Assembly: GCA_964554875.1 (NCBI GenBank)
Contig: CAZKQJ010000026.1
Location: 4,030 to 68,029, forward strand
DNA length: 64,000 nucleotides
Origin: Marispirochaeta sp964554875
GTDB lineage: Bacteria; Spirochaetota; Spirochaetia; JC444; Marispirochaetaceae
Reading direction: 5' to 3'
Part shown: piece after piece, positions 24,890 through 33,265 of the stretch
Numbering within the stretch: the stretch's first letter is position 1
Layout of the letters: each line of letters opens with the position of its first letter
Position numbers and translations under genes: made by a program
The notes under the pieces: model-generated
What the model was told of the DNA's origin: nothing
The model's database searches: none
The model's input: only the letters and a program-made list of their open reading frames with translations

Positions 24890-26476
24890 ATGAAAAGATA
24901 CAGACGATTCAGGATATCAGCGATTCTCCTCTTTATGCGTGCATATGTGCCCCTTCTGCTGCTCTTTTGTCCGGGACTCTACGCCCTGGAGGAAACAATA
25001 ATACTGGGCAGGGAAATGGGTTGGGGAGCATTACATCACCACAACACCAGGTTACTGGAACGGGGTTTTCAGGGTTATTCGGATATTATGCTTCTTGATG
25101 CAGCCTATTCCTGGGACAAGCATACCGACCTGCTGCTCCACTTCGACAGCACCCCCTTATCGCCCTCTCTGGTCAGAAAAAAAAGCGATGGCCCGGGGGA
25201 AGTCCTCTGGACTGAACAGCAATATTATACCCTGCAGCCAGAAAAAATTATCCCCGATCCGGGCAAAAAGGTATTCGGGTCCGGCTCTGCCATGTTTGAC
25301 CGTTCATCCCGCAGCCTCCTCAAACTTGTTCCGAGACAGGGAAGCCTTTTCTACCCGGGAACAGACTGGCGTGATTTTACAATCGAGTTCTGGCTCTATC
25401 CTGCTGAAACCGAATCCTCCCAGAAGATCCTCGACTGGAAGGGCGTAAGCCTGCCGGGAGAGTGGGGAGAGACACCTCGCAGCCAGAGTATAAGCTGTGA
25501 GCTCAGCAGGACCCGTCTGACATGGCGTTTCGAATCTGTCTTTCGACCCCATGACGCTTCTTCATTCAGACTGGAGCTTGAGGGAAAACGGGAACTCATG
25601 CCCCGGCAATGGCATCATCATATGCTCAGGTTCGACTCCCGGACAGGATTGGTTGAATACCTTATAGACGGTACGGTAGAGGACATAGCCTACGCCAATC
25701 ACCAGAACAGGGAAACCGGAACCGTTTTCCTTCCCTATCTGGGTTCCGCCGGAAACAGGCAGCTCAGTATTGGAGAAGACCTCTCCGCTTACCTGGATGA
25801 GTTCAGGATTTCCTCGACGTTTCGGGATTCAGCTCCGCCTGCACGTTTTCAGGACAGGGACGGCACGGTCCTTATTAATCCTGTGGATATGCAGTTCGCT
25901 GCCTCCCGGCTGGTAAGCATAGAAAGCAGTCATGAAACTCCGAATGATTCAGATATCTTCTTTTTTTATCAGCTTGGAGATTCGCCATTCTACACCACTG
26001 CGGACGATTCGAACTGGAAAGCCTTCACGCCCGGTGATATATTTTCACCCGATACCCGAGGCCGCTACCTCCACCTGATGGCGGCCCTGTATCCCGACGG
26101 AAAGGAGCAGCAAAGCCCGGTGTTGTCCGATATAACGATTACCTACGAACCCGATTTACCTCCGCCTCCGCCTTCCGGTCTTCAGGCAAGCCCTCGGGAC
26201 GGAGCTGTTTTGCTTAGTTGGACAGCCGTACCCGATCCTGATCTGGAAGGATACAGGATTTATTACGGAACCGCTCCGGGCAGGTATTTTGGACAGGACA
26301 GCGCGGCAGGACCCTCTCCCATTGATGTCGGGAACACCACTGAGTTTCTCCTGGGCGGTCTGCAAAACGGCAGGCTCTACTACTTTACGGTCGCGGCCTA
26401 TGATAAGTCTCCCAGGCCCTATCAGACACTCTTCTCGGCGGAAGTCAGTGCCCGGCCCAACGGGGGACGGAAATAG
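24890..26476 (+). CDS. Exported LamG-like / fibronectin type III protein
   Basis: 528 residues. A signal peptide (about 1-32, ending CPGLYA) is followed by a concanavalin-like LamG_3 domain (about 90-320, with FTIEFWLYP and YLDEFRIS motifs) and a fibronectin type III domain (about 420-520, ending LYYFTVAAYD). The likely place is the periplasm or cell surface and the likely role is carbohydrate or protein binding. I saw no catalytic motif. ATG 24890 gives a standard signal peptide; the earlier in-frame ATG at 24830 would add 20 residues before it. The stop overlaps the GTG start of the TPR gene (TAGTG), suggesting coupled translation. Confidence 0.7.
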   Translation: MKRYRRFRISAILLFMRAYVPLLLLFCPGLYALEETIILGREMGWGALHHHNTRLLERGFQGYSDIMLLDAAYSWDKHTDLLLHFDSTPLSPSLVRKKSDGPGEVLWTEQQYYTLQPEKIIPDPGKKVFGSGSAMFDRSSRSLLKLVPRQGSLFYPGTDWRDFTIEFWLYPAETESSQKILDWKGVSLPGEWGETPRSQSISCELSRTRLTWRFESVFRPHDASSFRLELEGKRELMPRQWHHHMLRFDSRTGLVEYLIDGTVEDIAYANHQNRETGTVFLPYLGSAGNRQLSIGEDLSAYLDEFRISSTFRDSAPPARFQDRDGTVLINPVDMQFAASRLVSIESSHETPNDSDIFFFYQLGDSPFYTTADDSNWKAFTPGDIFSPDTRGRYLHLMAALYPDGKEQQSPVLSDITITYEPDLPPPPPSGLQASPRDGAVLLSWTAVPDPDLEGYRIYYGTAPGRYFGQDSAAGPSPIDVGNTTEFLLGGLQNGRLYYFTVAAYDKSPRPYQTLFSAEVSARPNGGRK

Positions 26477-28872
26477 TGCTTAACGATCTTGCCGCCCGGG
26501 CGCGTAAGGCCTTTTTATTGAGGGACTGGGAGAGCGCGGAGTCATTTGCCCGTGAATTACACCGGCAAAAACCGGAGCACCCGGGAATCCTCCTGTTTCT
26601 TGGTAATATCTACACAAAAATGGGACGCTACAACCAGGCAATCCAGGCATATCAGGAATCCCTGGAACTGGACGACAGGAACCCCGAGGCCTTCAACAAT
26701 ATCGGTATCGTCTACCGCCTGGAAGACAACCTGCCCGCTGCTGTGGGTGCCCTGGAAAAAGCCCGGGAGCTGGCACCTGAACGGGCAGACATCTGGTACA
26801 ATCTGGCGAATGTATATAAACAGATGGATGAGCCGGAAGAAGCGGAGACCTACTATCGCAAAGCCATAGAGCTTGATCCGGATTTCAGCCGTGCCTACAA
26901 CAACCTGGGAAATCTCTATGAAAACCGGGGAGACCACTCCAAAGCAGAAAACCTCTACCTCTCGGGACTGAAAAGCGATCCCAACAACCCTACTCTCAGC
27001 TACAATCTGGGTATCAGCTATCAGTCCGAAGGGTGTATCCCGGAGGCAATTGATTCCTACCGGCAGGCCCTGAAGGCCCGCCCCAACTGGGTCGACGGAC
27101 TGAACAATCTCGGCATACTCCTGGAAAAGAGCGGCAACTATGACGAAGCTGCCCGGATACTGAAAAACGCCCTTGAACTGGAAGCGGAGAACCCGAAACT
27201 GAACAACAACTACGCTGTAGTGCTCAGTGCCCAGGGCCGCCATTCCGAGGCCATCGAGTATCTGAACCGTGCTGTAAAAAACGATCCTTCCTATTCCAGG
27301 GCCAGCATCAACCTCGGAACAGAACTGGAGGAGATAGAGGAGTACGATAAGGCCTGGGAACACCTGCAGCACATCAAGCAGAACTCTCCATCCGATCTGG
27401 ATATCCGGGAAAAAATCGCCCGGCTGGCGGTAAAGACCGGCAGGGTCCGTCAGGCAAAGGAGGAGATCCGGTTTATTCTGGATCACAATCCCAAGGCAGG
27501 ATTCGCCTACGCGCTGCTGGGAAACCTTTACCTCACCCAGGGAAACCGCCGGCAGGCGGTACAGGCCTTTAACCGGGCTCTGACCCTGTCGCCGGAAGAC
27601 CTGGAAACATCCTTCAACCTGGCCCTGCTGTACAAAGAGATGAAAGAGTACAAGCAGGCGATAGCCCAGACTTCGGGTATTCTTGCCAGAAATCCCCGAC
27701 ATCACGCAGCACGTCTGCTGCTTGCCAAACTGTATCTCTACGAAAACCTCTACGCCGAAGCCCTTTCCATCCTGAATGAGCTGTATGAGGAATCACCCCA
27801 CGACGAGGAACTCCTGGAAACCCTGATCCGCGCCCACCGGGGCGCCGGGAACCGTGAGGAGGCACTGCGGATCACCGAAGCCCTGGTTAACATGCAGGGA
27901 GAACGAGACGAAACCCTGGATCTGGACAAACTGCAGCAGACCCTGCATCTCTATGAAGAGACCGTCGAAGCCTTTGCGGAGGAACATGAAAAACTCTGGG
28001 AAGATAACCTCAAACGCTATCTGGACCACGGCGAGGCCGATGTAGAACCGGAGGTCCTCCGGGAAGAGGAGAGTCTATTCTTTGATGCCATTCCCGACCT
28101 GGACCAGCCGGCCCGGCTAATTGATATCGGGGGCATCGAACCGGTAATCGTCATAAACGAAGATGAAGAACGGATCAATCTTCTCGAAATGGAGGAGGAG
28201 ATCCCGGAGTTTCCGCCGGAAGAAAAGGAAGAGGAAGAAAAGGAGATACATCAGGTATTTGCTCCACCGCCGGCGTCACTGCAGCCTTCAAACGGATCGC
28301 AGCCCCCTTCAGCGGAGGCTGCATCAGGCGGCGGCGGGACATCTTCCCTGCCCGAGCATCCAGTAAACATCAGTGTTCAGGGAACGCCGACTCCCGGCAG
28401 AATAGAACTGGGAGGTTCGCTGGATCTGGGACAGCTTAAAATCTCCCTGCTCAAGGCCGGAAAAAAGAAACGAGCGGAGTCGGATATTCCGGCGAATGAA
28501 GATGAGGAACCGGACAAAGCAGAACGGGAGAAAAGCCCCGCAGAACTGCTCTCTCATCTTGAGACCCTGACGCGGTATCTTCCGGAAGACAAGCGTAGAG
28601 AATACACGAGCAGCGATATGCGCCTCAGACTGGAAGCGCTGCGGGACAGACTTTCCGGGCGCCCATCCCTGCGACAGCAGTTGTCCCGTTATAGAGTTCC
28701 GGAGGAACAGGAAGATGAGGGAACAGTCTTGAAACCGGGAAAAATCGAGAGTACCCTTTCTTTCATGGGAGACCTCTCCACGTATCTGCCGAATCCCGAA
28801 ATCGGAGTTGCCCTGCACCATCGGATCACACAAATCCTGAAAACCATGAAGCGAGACGAGCATGGAGAGTAA
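26476..28872 (+). CDS. Large tetratricopeptide-repeat protein
   Basis: 798 residues. About 13 TPR units occupy 1-480 (for example NPEAFNNIGIVYRLEDN and DFSRAYNNLGNLYENRGD), followed by a charged, Glu/Pro-rich linker (about 520-640) and a C-terminal helical region. There is no signal peptide, so it is likely cytoplasmic. It serves presumably as a scaffold for the neighbouring exported or signalling proteins. GTG start overlaps the upstream stop, and its own stop overlaps the HDOD gene by 11 bases. Confidence 0.8.
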   Translation: MLNDLAARARKAFLLRDWESAESFARELHRQKPEHPGILLFLGNIYTKMGRYNQAIQAYQESLELDDRNPEAFNNIGIVYRLEDNLPAAVGALEKARELAPERADIWYNLANVYKQMDEPEEAETYYRKAIELDPDFSRAYNNLGNLYENRGDHSKAENLYLSGLKSDPNNPTLSYNLGISYQSEGCIPEAIDSYRQALKARPNWVDGLNNLGILLEKSGNYDEAARILKNALELEAENPKLNNNYAVVLSAQGRHSEAIEYLNRAVKNDPSYSRASINLGTELEEIEEYDKAWEHLQHIKQNSPSDLDIREKIARLAVKTGRVRQAKEEIRFILDHNPKAGFAYALLGNLYLTQGNRRQAVQAFNRALTLSPEDLETSFNLALLYKEMKEYKQAIAQTSGILARNPRHHAARLLLAKLYLYENLYAEALSILNELYEESPHDEELLETLIRAHRGAGNREEALRITEALVNMQGERDETLDLDKLQQTLHLYEETVEAFAEEHEKLWEDNLKRYLDHGEADVEPEVLREEESLFFDAIPDLDQPARLIDIGGIEPVIVINEDEERINLLEMEEEIPEFPPEEKEEEEKEIHQVFAPPPASLQPSNGSQPPSAEAASGGGGTSSLPEHPVNISVQGTPTPGRIELGGSLDLGQLKISLLKAGKKKRAESDIPANEDEEPDKAEREKSPAELLSHLETLTRYLPEDKRREYTSSDMRLRLEALRDRLSGRPSLRQQLSRYRVPEEQEDEGTVLKPGKIESTLSFMGDLSTYLPNPEIGVALHHRITQILKTMKRDEHGE

Positions 28873-29737
28873 CAAGAAGAATTACCTGTACGCCTTGAAG
28901 ATTTATATCGATAAAATGCCGAGTCTTCCCACCAGCGTAACCAAGATAATGGAGATCTCCAACGATCCCAACGCATCTCCGGCAGACCTCAACCAGGTAA
29001 TCAGCCTCGATCCGGTACTGATGGGCAAGGTGATGAAGCTTATAAACTCGGCGTATTACGGTCTGTCCCAGGAGGTTACCTCCCTGGTGCGGGCAATCAT
29101 CATGCTCGGCATCAATACAGTAAAGAACCTCGCCCTCAGCACTGCCGTTCTGGCCAATTTGGGCAAGGGAACTTCTGCCAAAGGCCTGAATATGGATGGT
29201 TTCTGGCGTCACAGTCTTTGCGTGGGGGTAACCTCAAAGCTGATCGCGAAGAAACTTAAAATCGACCCAAAACGGCTTGAGGAGTTCTTCATGGCGGGAC
29301 TGCTCCACGATATCGGCAAAATTCCCCTGAACAACCGCCTGGCAGACCCCTATGTCGCGGCCATGCAGAATGCCGACAGGGAACAGGCGCCGCTGATACA
29401 GGCCGAAAAGAATGTCATGGGCATTCACCACTGCGAGGTGGCCAAGATAATTCTGCAGCGCTGGCGCCTGAACCAGGAAATTCAGGATGCCGTCAGTTTT
29501 CACCATGCTCCTTTAAGTTATGAGGGCCCCCACTGGAAAATTGTCTACGCGGTAACGGCGGCAAACTACTTTGCCAACACCTTTGAAATAGGCTTTGCCG
29601 GAGACCGCTACCCCTTGAGCGTCCCTCCTGAGGTATTCCAGGGTATCGACGTGGATATGGAGTGGTTTGATGACATCGAAGACCAGGTTCTGAGTGAAAT
29701 TGAGAAAGCGCGGATCTTTTTAAAGATAGCAACCTGA
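28862..29737 (+). CDS. HDOD domain protein
   Basis: 291 residues, a single HDOD domain covering most of the protein. An HD-like motif is kept in GLLHDIGKIPLNN and a second His pair in SFHHAPL. HDOD proteins are HD-GYP relatives that usually act as signalling or regulatory modules rather than as c-di-GMP hydrolases; no GYP motif is present. It lies between the TPR gene (11-base overlap) and the metallo-beta-lactamase-fold gene. A second HDOD gene is at 47529. Confidence 0.85.
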   Translation: MESNKKNYLYALKIYIDKMPSLPTSVTKIMEISNDPNASPADLNQVISLDPVLMGKVMKLINSAYYGLSQEVTSLVRAIIMLGINTVKNLALSTAVLANLGKGTSAKGLNMDGFWRHSLCVGVTSKLIAKKLKIDPKRLEEFFMAGLLHDIGKIPLNNRLADPYVAAMQNADREQAPLIQAEKNVMGIHHCEVAKIILQRWRLNQEIQDAVSFHHAPLSYEGPHWKIVYAVTAANYFANTFEIGFAGDRYPLSVPPEVFQGIDVDMEWFDDIEDQVLSEIEKARIFLKIAT

Positions 29738-29756
29738 CGATAAAAGGATACAGGGT

Positions 29757-30683
29757 ATGATGAAAATTCGATTATGGGGTGTACGAGGTTCAATTCCCTG
29801 TCCCGGAGAAGCAACCGTTGCCTATGGAGGCAACACAGCCTGTATAGAACTCAGGGTGGGAGAAGAGGAAAGACTGTTTATCATAGACGCCGGTTCGGGA
29901 ATACGCGCCCTGGGAAACTACCTGATGCAGCACGACCTTCCCAAAGGACCCATAGATACCTCCCTTTTCATATCCCACACCCACTGGGACCATATCATGG
30001 GCTTTCCTTTTTTCGTACCCATCTTTATCCCCAGTACAAAACTGAAGGTGTACGGGCCTGTCACATACGAGGAAGAGGGACTCAAGGATATAGTCGGCGG
30101 ACAGCTCTCCTACCGCTACTTTCCGGTAAAGCATTCCGAGCTTGCCGCAAATATCAGCTATCATCCCCTGAAGGAATCCTCCATGGACCTGGGGGACGGT
30201 CTCTGGGTCACGACAAAGTATCTGAACCACCCAATTCTCTGCCTGGGTTACCGTTTTGAGTACCGGGGCAAGGTTTTCTGCACCGCCTACGACACCGAAC
30301 CCTTTCGCAATGTATTTCCCACCGACCCCGATGCCCCGGGCTATGATCCCATCGCCGCCGAGGAAGGCGAGCGGGCGGCCAAGGAAGAGAACGAAAAACT
30401 GCTCCGTTTTTATCAGGGAGCCGACCTCCTGATTCACGACACCCAGTATACCCATCGGGAATATGAGGAATCGAAGATCGGCTGGGGCCACTCCACCTTC
30501 GAGTTTGCCATCAACTCCGCTCATAAGGCGGGTGTCAAGCATCTGCTGCTGTTTCATCACGATCCGCTGCGTACCGACGAGCAGCTGAACGATCTTATTG
30601 GAAATTATCGCAGTCGGGTAAAATCAAAGACGAATATGATCATCGAAGGTGCCCGGGAGGGAATGGAAATTGTCCTCGACTAG
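29757..30683 (+). CDS. Metallo-beta-lactamase-fold hydrolase
   Basis: 308 residues. It opens with the subfamily signature IRLWGVRGSIPCPG and AYGGNTACIEL, followed by the metal-binding SHTHWDH and later AYDTEP, HDTQYT and a terminal LFHHDP histidine pair. This branch is close to phosphodiesterases and PhnP/RNase Z-type enzymes; the substrate cannot be told. A phosphodiester or cyclic nucleotide is plausible given the cyclase nearby, but that is inference. AAGGATACAGGG precedes tandem ATG codons. Confidence 0.8.
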   Translation: MMKIRLWGVRGSIPCPGEATVAYGGNTACIELRVGEEERLFIIDAGSGIRALGNYLMQHDLPKGPIDTSLFISHTHWDHIMGFPFFVPIFIPSTKLKVYGPVTYEEEGLKDIVGGQLSYRYFPVKHSELAANISYHPLKESSMDLGDGLWVTTKYLNHPILCLGYRFEYRGKVFCTAYDTEPFRNVFPTDPDAPGYDPIAAEEGERAAKEENEKLLRFYQGADLLIHDTQYTHREYEESKIGWGHSTFEFAINSAHKAGVKHLLLFHHDPLRTDEQLNDLIGNYRSRVKSKTNMIIEGAREGMEIVLD

Positions 30684-30694
30684 GGAGTTTCGTC

Positions 30695-33187
30695 ATGCCT
30701 AAATATCCTCCCGAGCGTTATGATCCGGGAGAGCTGGGCCGGACCAGGCAGAACCTCGGAGACCTGACGGAAGAGGAAGCCAGGAAAATGGCCGAGATCT
30801 TCGGAGGAGAGGTGGGCATTGAGCGGACTCCGCCGGAGATGGAGGAGAAGTACCGCCGCCTCAAAATGCTCAATCGTCGAAACAGCGATCCGCGGATTAT
30901 CTATTCCTCCCAGGAGGGCTATCCGGAAGGAGCGGTCAGAAAAGCTCCGAAAGTCGAACTGCAGCGAAGACATCCCGGATACCTTGACAGGATACGAATC
31001 AACTTCTGGGCCTCCTCGACGGATCATGCCCTGATTCCCCGGCACCAGGCGCTGGGAAGCCTCTTCTCCTTCATTATTCCCATTCATGAGCAGCTCCACC
31101 CCCGTTTTATCATCAAAGCGGACCAGATTTTTTACAATTCTCTGGAACGCTTTGTTCTGGCTGTCCGGTCTCTCATGTCCATCAATCGCCGGGAAGAGGT
31201 ACCTTCACTGCTGGACCATCGCTGTCTGCAGATACTCACTGTTTTGAAGAGCTGGAATATCGAGACAATCCACCAGGAACTGAGCGTTCTCCAGCGTTCG
31301 CCGAGAAATCAGCCTGTAAATTCCGCAGGGAAGCTCTGCCGGGCCTTCTACAGGCCCTTTGTAAAGTTGATGGACCTTGAACCTGAAACCCATATACTCC
31401 CCGCGATTAAGCGGCTTTTCGATCTTGACCTGATGGCCTATCCACCGGACTCCGGGGAGGCGGAGCGTATCAAGCGTATCGGCAGTACCATCAAACAGGA
31501 GATCTTCCATCTTTTTACCGACCTGCGGCGTCGCTGTGCTCCCCTCCTGGTGAAACTGGCGGATCTTCCCTACGCTCCGTATCCGGAGCTTTTCAGCTAC
31601 TTCCGTTCACAGATTCTGGAGTATCTCTCCCTTACCGGGAACGACATTCTTGAATGGCTGCCGGAGGATCTGCCGGCTGACGAGCCGGAACCGGATATTC
31701 CCCCTGCGGAAGAGGCAGAGGAAGTATCCGATGAAGAAATACCGGAAGAACCTGAGGAGGAGGTAACGGCAGAACTCCCCGAGGCATCGTCAAAAGCTTT
31801 GGAGTTTCTTTCCCGCCTGTTTCCCCAGAGCGGATTCGAGGAGCCCTGGGAGTTCCCCGACATGTTCCGCTATTTTAAACCGATACTCAGCTTTCCCAAG
31901 AATGTTGATCTTTTTCATCCCCGAAATCCCCTTCACCAGCTTGCGGTGCTCCTGGCTGTTCTGCAGGAGTTTCTCTACGGTTTTCGGCAGATTATATTCG
32001 GCGAGGTCATTGACGAAGAGGACAATGCCACAGAGATACAGAGCGAGATAGACAGACACACCTCGGAATGGAACCGGCTCCTGGATGAACTTCTCTGCGG
32101 ACGTCTTCTGAACGAACTTGTGGACTACTGCCGACAGATAGAGAGGTCTCCCGAGTATCGTCACAGCGAATCCGGAATCAAGCAGGAGAGCCTGATCATG
32201 CTCCGGATCCGCCGCAGTCTTCTGCCGCATCTGCAGGTCTCATCCCGGGGGCGCATATACCCGGATGAACGCAGCCTGCCCCAGCTGCACACTGCAGTAT
32301 CCGGCTTCCACACGCTGCTTGCCGGATCTCTTCTGCCGAAACCGGAAAGCTATAAACCGGGAATCCGGAACGCCAATGCTCCTTTCCATTTTGAGATTGA
32401 CAGCTTTGTTATTCAGCGTTTTCGCCGTTACCTGAAGCGTAAAGGGCTGCCTCAGGATAACCGGAACCTGGTCTCACATTCTGCGCTGATTCTCGGATAC
32501 CTTGATTACCTGGTGAATAATCCGGAGAGCCACCTGTACTCATCAAACCAGTTTCCCCTCTACCGCCACGAGGAGGGACACAGGGAAATACCCATCTATT
32601 CCGTAAGCAGTATGGAGACCGCCCGGATAATAGAAAGCAATGATATCGAATTAACCCCTCCGGAGGAGTTTCTCGAAGGAGAAAAGGAAAATACCGACAG
32701 GGTCTCCGGACTGCTGGAACCGAAGGAGTATGTCCCGGTTGTTCAGAGTGCTGTGGAAAATTATCATTCCGGCGGGCTCCCCCTGACCATAATAAGCATA
32801 TCAATTCCCGAACTCAGGATTCTGGGGCCCGAGGATCGGGATGATAAGCTGCGGGTTATCGGTCACTGCATCAGGGGAGAAATCAGGGAGTACTCCGACC
32901 GTCCCTTCCGGATGCCCGACGATACCATACCCATTGTTTTACAGGAGACAAACGGGGATAACGCCCGTCTTTTCTGCCGCCGCCTCAGTTCCACAATCAT
33001 GGAAAAACTGCCGGACCTGGGCATCCACATCGGTCTGGTGAGCTATCATCCAACCTGGAGTGCCAATAAAATGGTAAAACTGGCGGCCCGTACTACAGCG
33101 GAAGCTGAACGGCACCGTTCTCCGGCTCTTGTAAGCTATCATGAAACCGACGACAGTTTTGAAGAACAGTTCCTTTTACAGCCCTGA
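30695..33187 (+). CDS. Large uncharacterised protein with a C-terminal degenerate GGDEF-like domain
   Basis: 830 residues, no signal peptide or clear membrane segment. An N-terminal helical part (1-320), a very acidic linker (about 325-365), a middle helical region, and a C-terminal domain (about 680-820) whose spacing resembles diguanylate cyclases. In that domain the R-x-GGDEF active-site motif reads RMPDDTI, so it should be inactive. The N-terminal two thirds match nothing I recognise. It lies 11 bases after the metallo-beta-lactamase-fold gene with AGGGAG upstream and is in line with the TPR and HDOD genes, suggesting one functional set. Confidence 0.6.
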   Translation: MPKYPPERYDPGELGRTRQNLGDLTEEEARKMAEIFGGEVGIERTPPEMEEKYRRLKMLNRRNSDPRIIYSSQEGYPEGAVRKAPKVELQRRHPGYLDRIRINFWASSTDHALIPRHQALGSLFSFIIPIHEQLHPRFIIKADQIFYNSLERFVLAVRSLMSINRREEVPSLLDHRCLQILTVLKSWNIETIHQELSVLQRSPRNQPVNSAGKLCRAFYRPFVKLMDLEPETHILPAIKRLFDLDLMAYPPDSGEAERIKRIGSTIKQEIFHLFTDLRRRCAPLLVKLADLPYAPYPELFSYFRSQILEYLSLTGNDILEWLPEDLPADEPEPDIPPAEEAEEVSDEEIPEEPEEEVTAELPEASSKALEFLSRLFPQSGFEEPWEFPDMFRYFKPILSFPKNVDLFHPRNPLHQLAVLLAVLQEFLYGFRQIIFGEVIDEEDNATEIQSEIDRHTSEWNRLLDELLCGRLLNELVDYCRQIERSPEYRHSESGIKQESLIMLRIRRSLLPHLQVSSRGRIYPDERSLPQLHTAVSGFHTLLAGSLLPKPESYKPGIRNANAPFHFEIDSFVIQRFRRYLKRKGLPQDNRNLVSHSALILGYLDYLVNNPESHLYSSNQFPLYRHEEGHREIPIYSVSSMETARIIESNDIELTPPEEFLEGEKENTDRVSGLLEPKEYVPVVQSAVENYHSGGLPLTIISISIPELRILGPEDRDDKLRVIGHCIRGEIREYSDRPFRMPDDTIPIVLQETNGDNARLFCRRLSSTIMEKLPDLGIHIGLVSYHPTWSANKMVKLAARTTAEAERHRSPALVSYHETDDSFEEQFLLQP

Positions 33188-33201
33188 ACGGTTTTTTACT
33201 C

Positions 33202-33230
33202 TTGCCTTCCGGCAGAGCAAGCCGTACAAT
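33202..33230 (+). promoter_or_regulatory. Promoter of the histidine kinase at 33266
   Basis: TTGCCT (33202-33207), 17 bases, TACAAT (33225-33230). Transcription would start near 33237, leaving a leader of about 30 bases. Confidence 0.5.
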
Positions 33231-33265
33231 GGGTCAACATTTGGGTTTTTACAACACATTGCAAC

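Noticed and set aside
33190..33221. Terminator after the 830-residue protein
   Set aside because: A bulged stem exists but the T-run lies before rather than after it, and the sequence is better explained as the kinase promoter.
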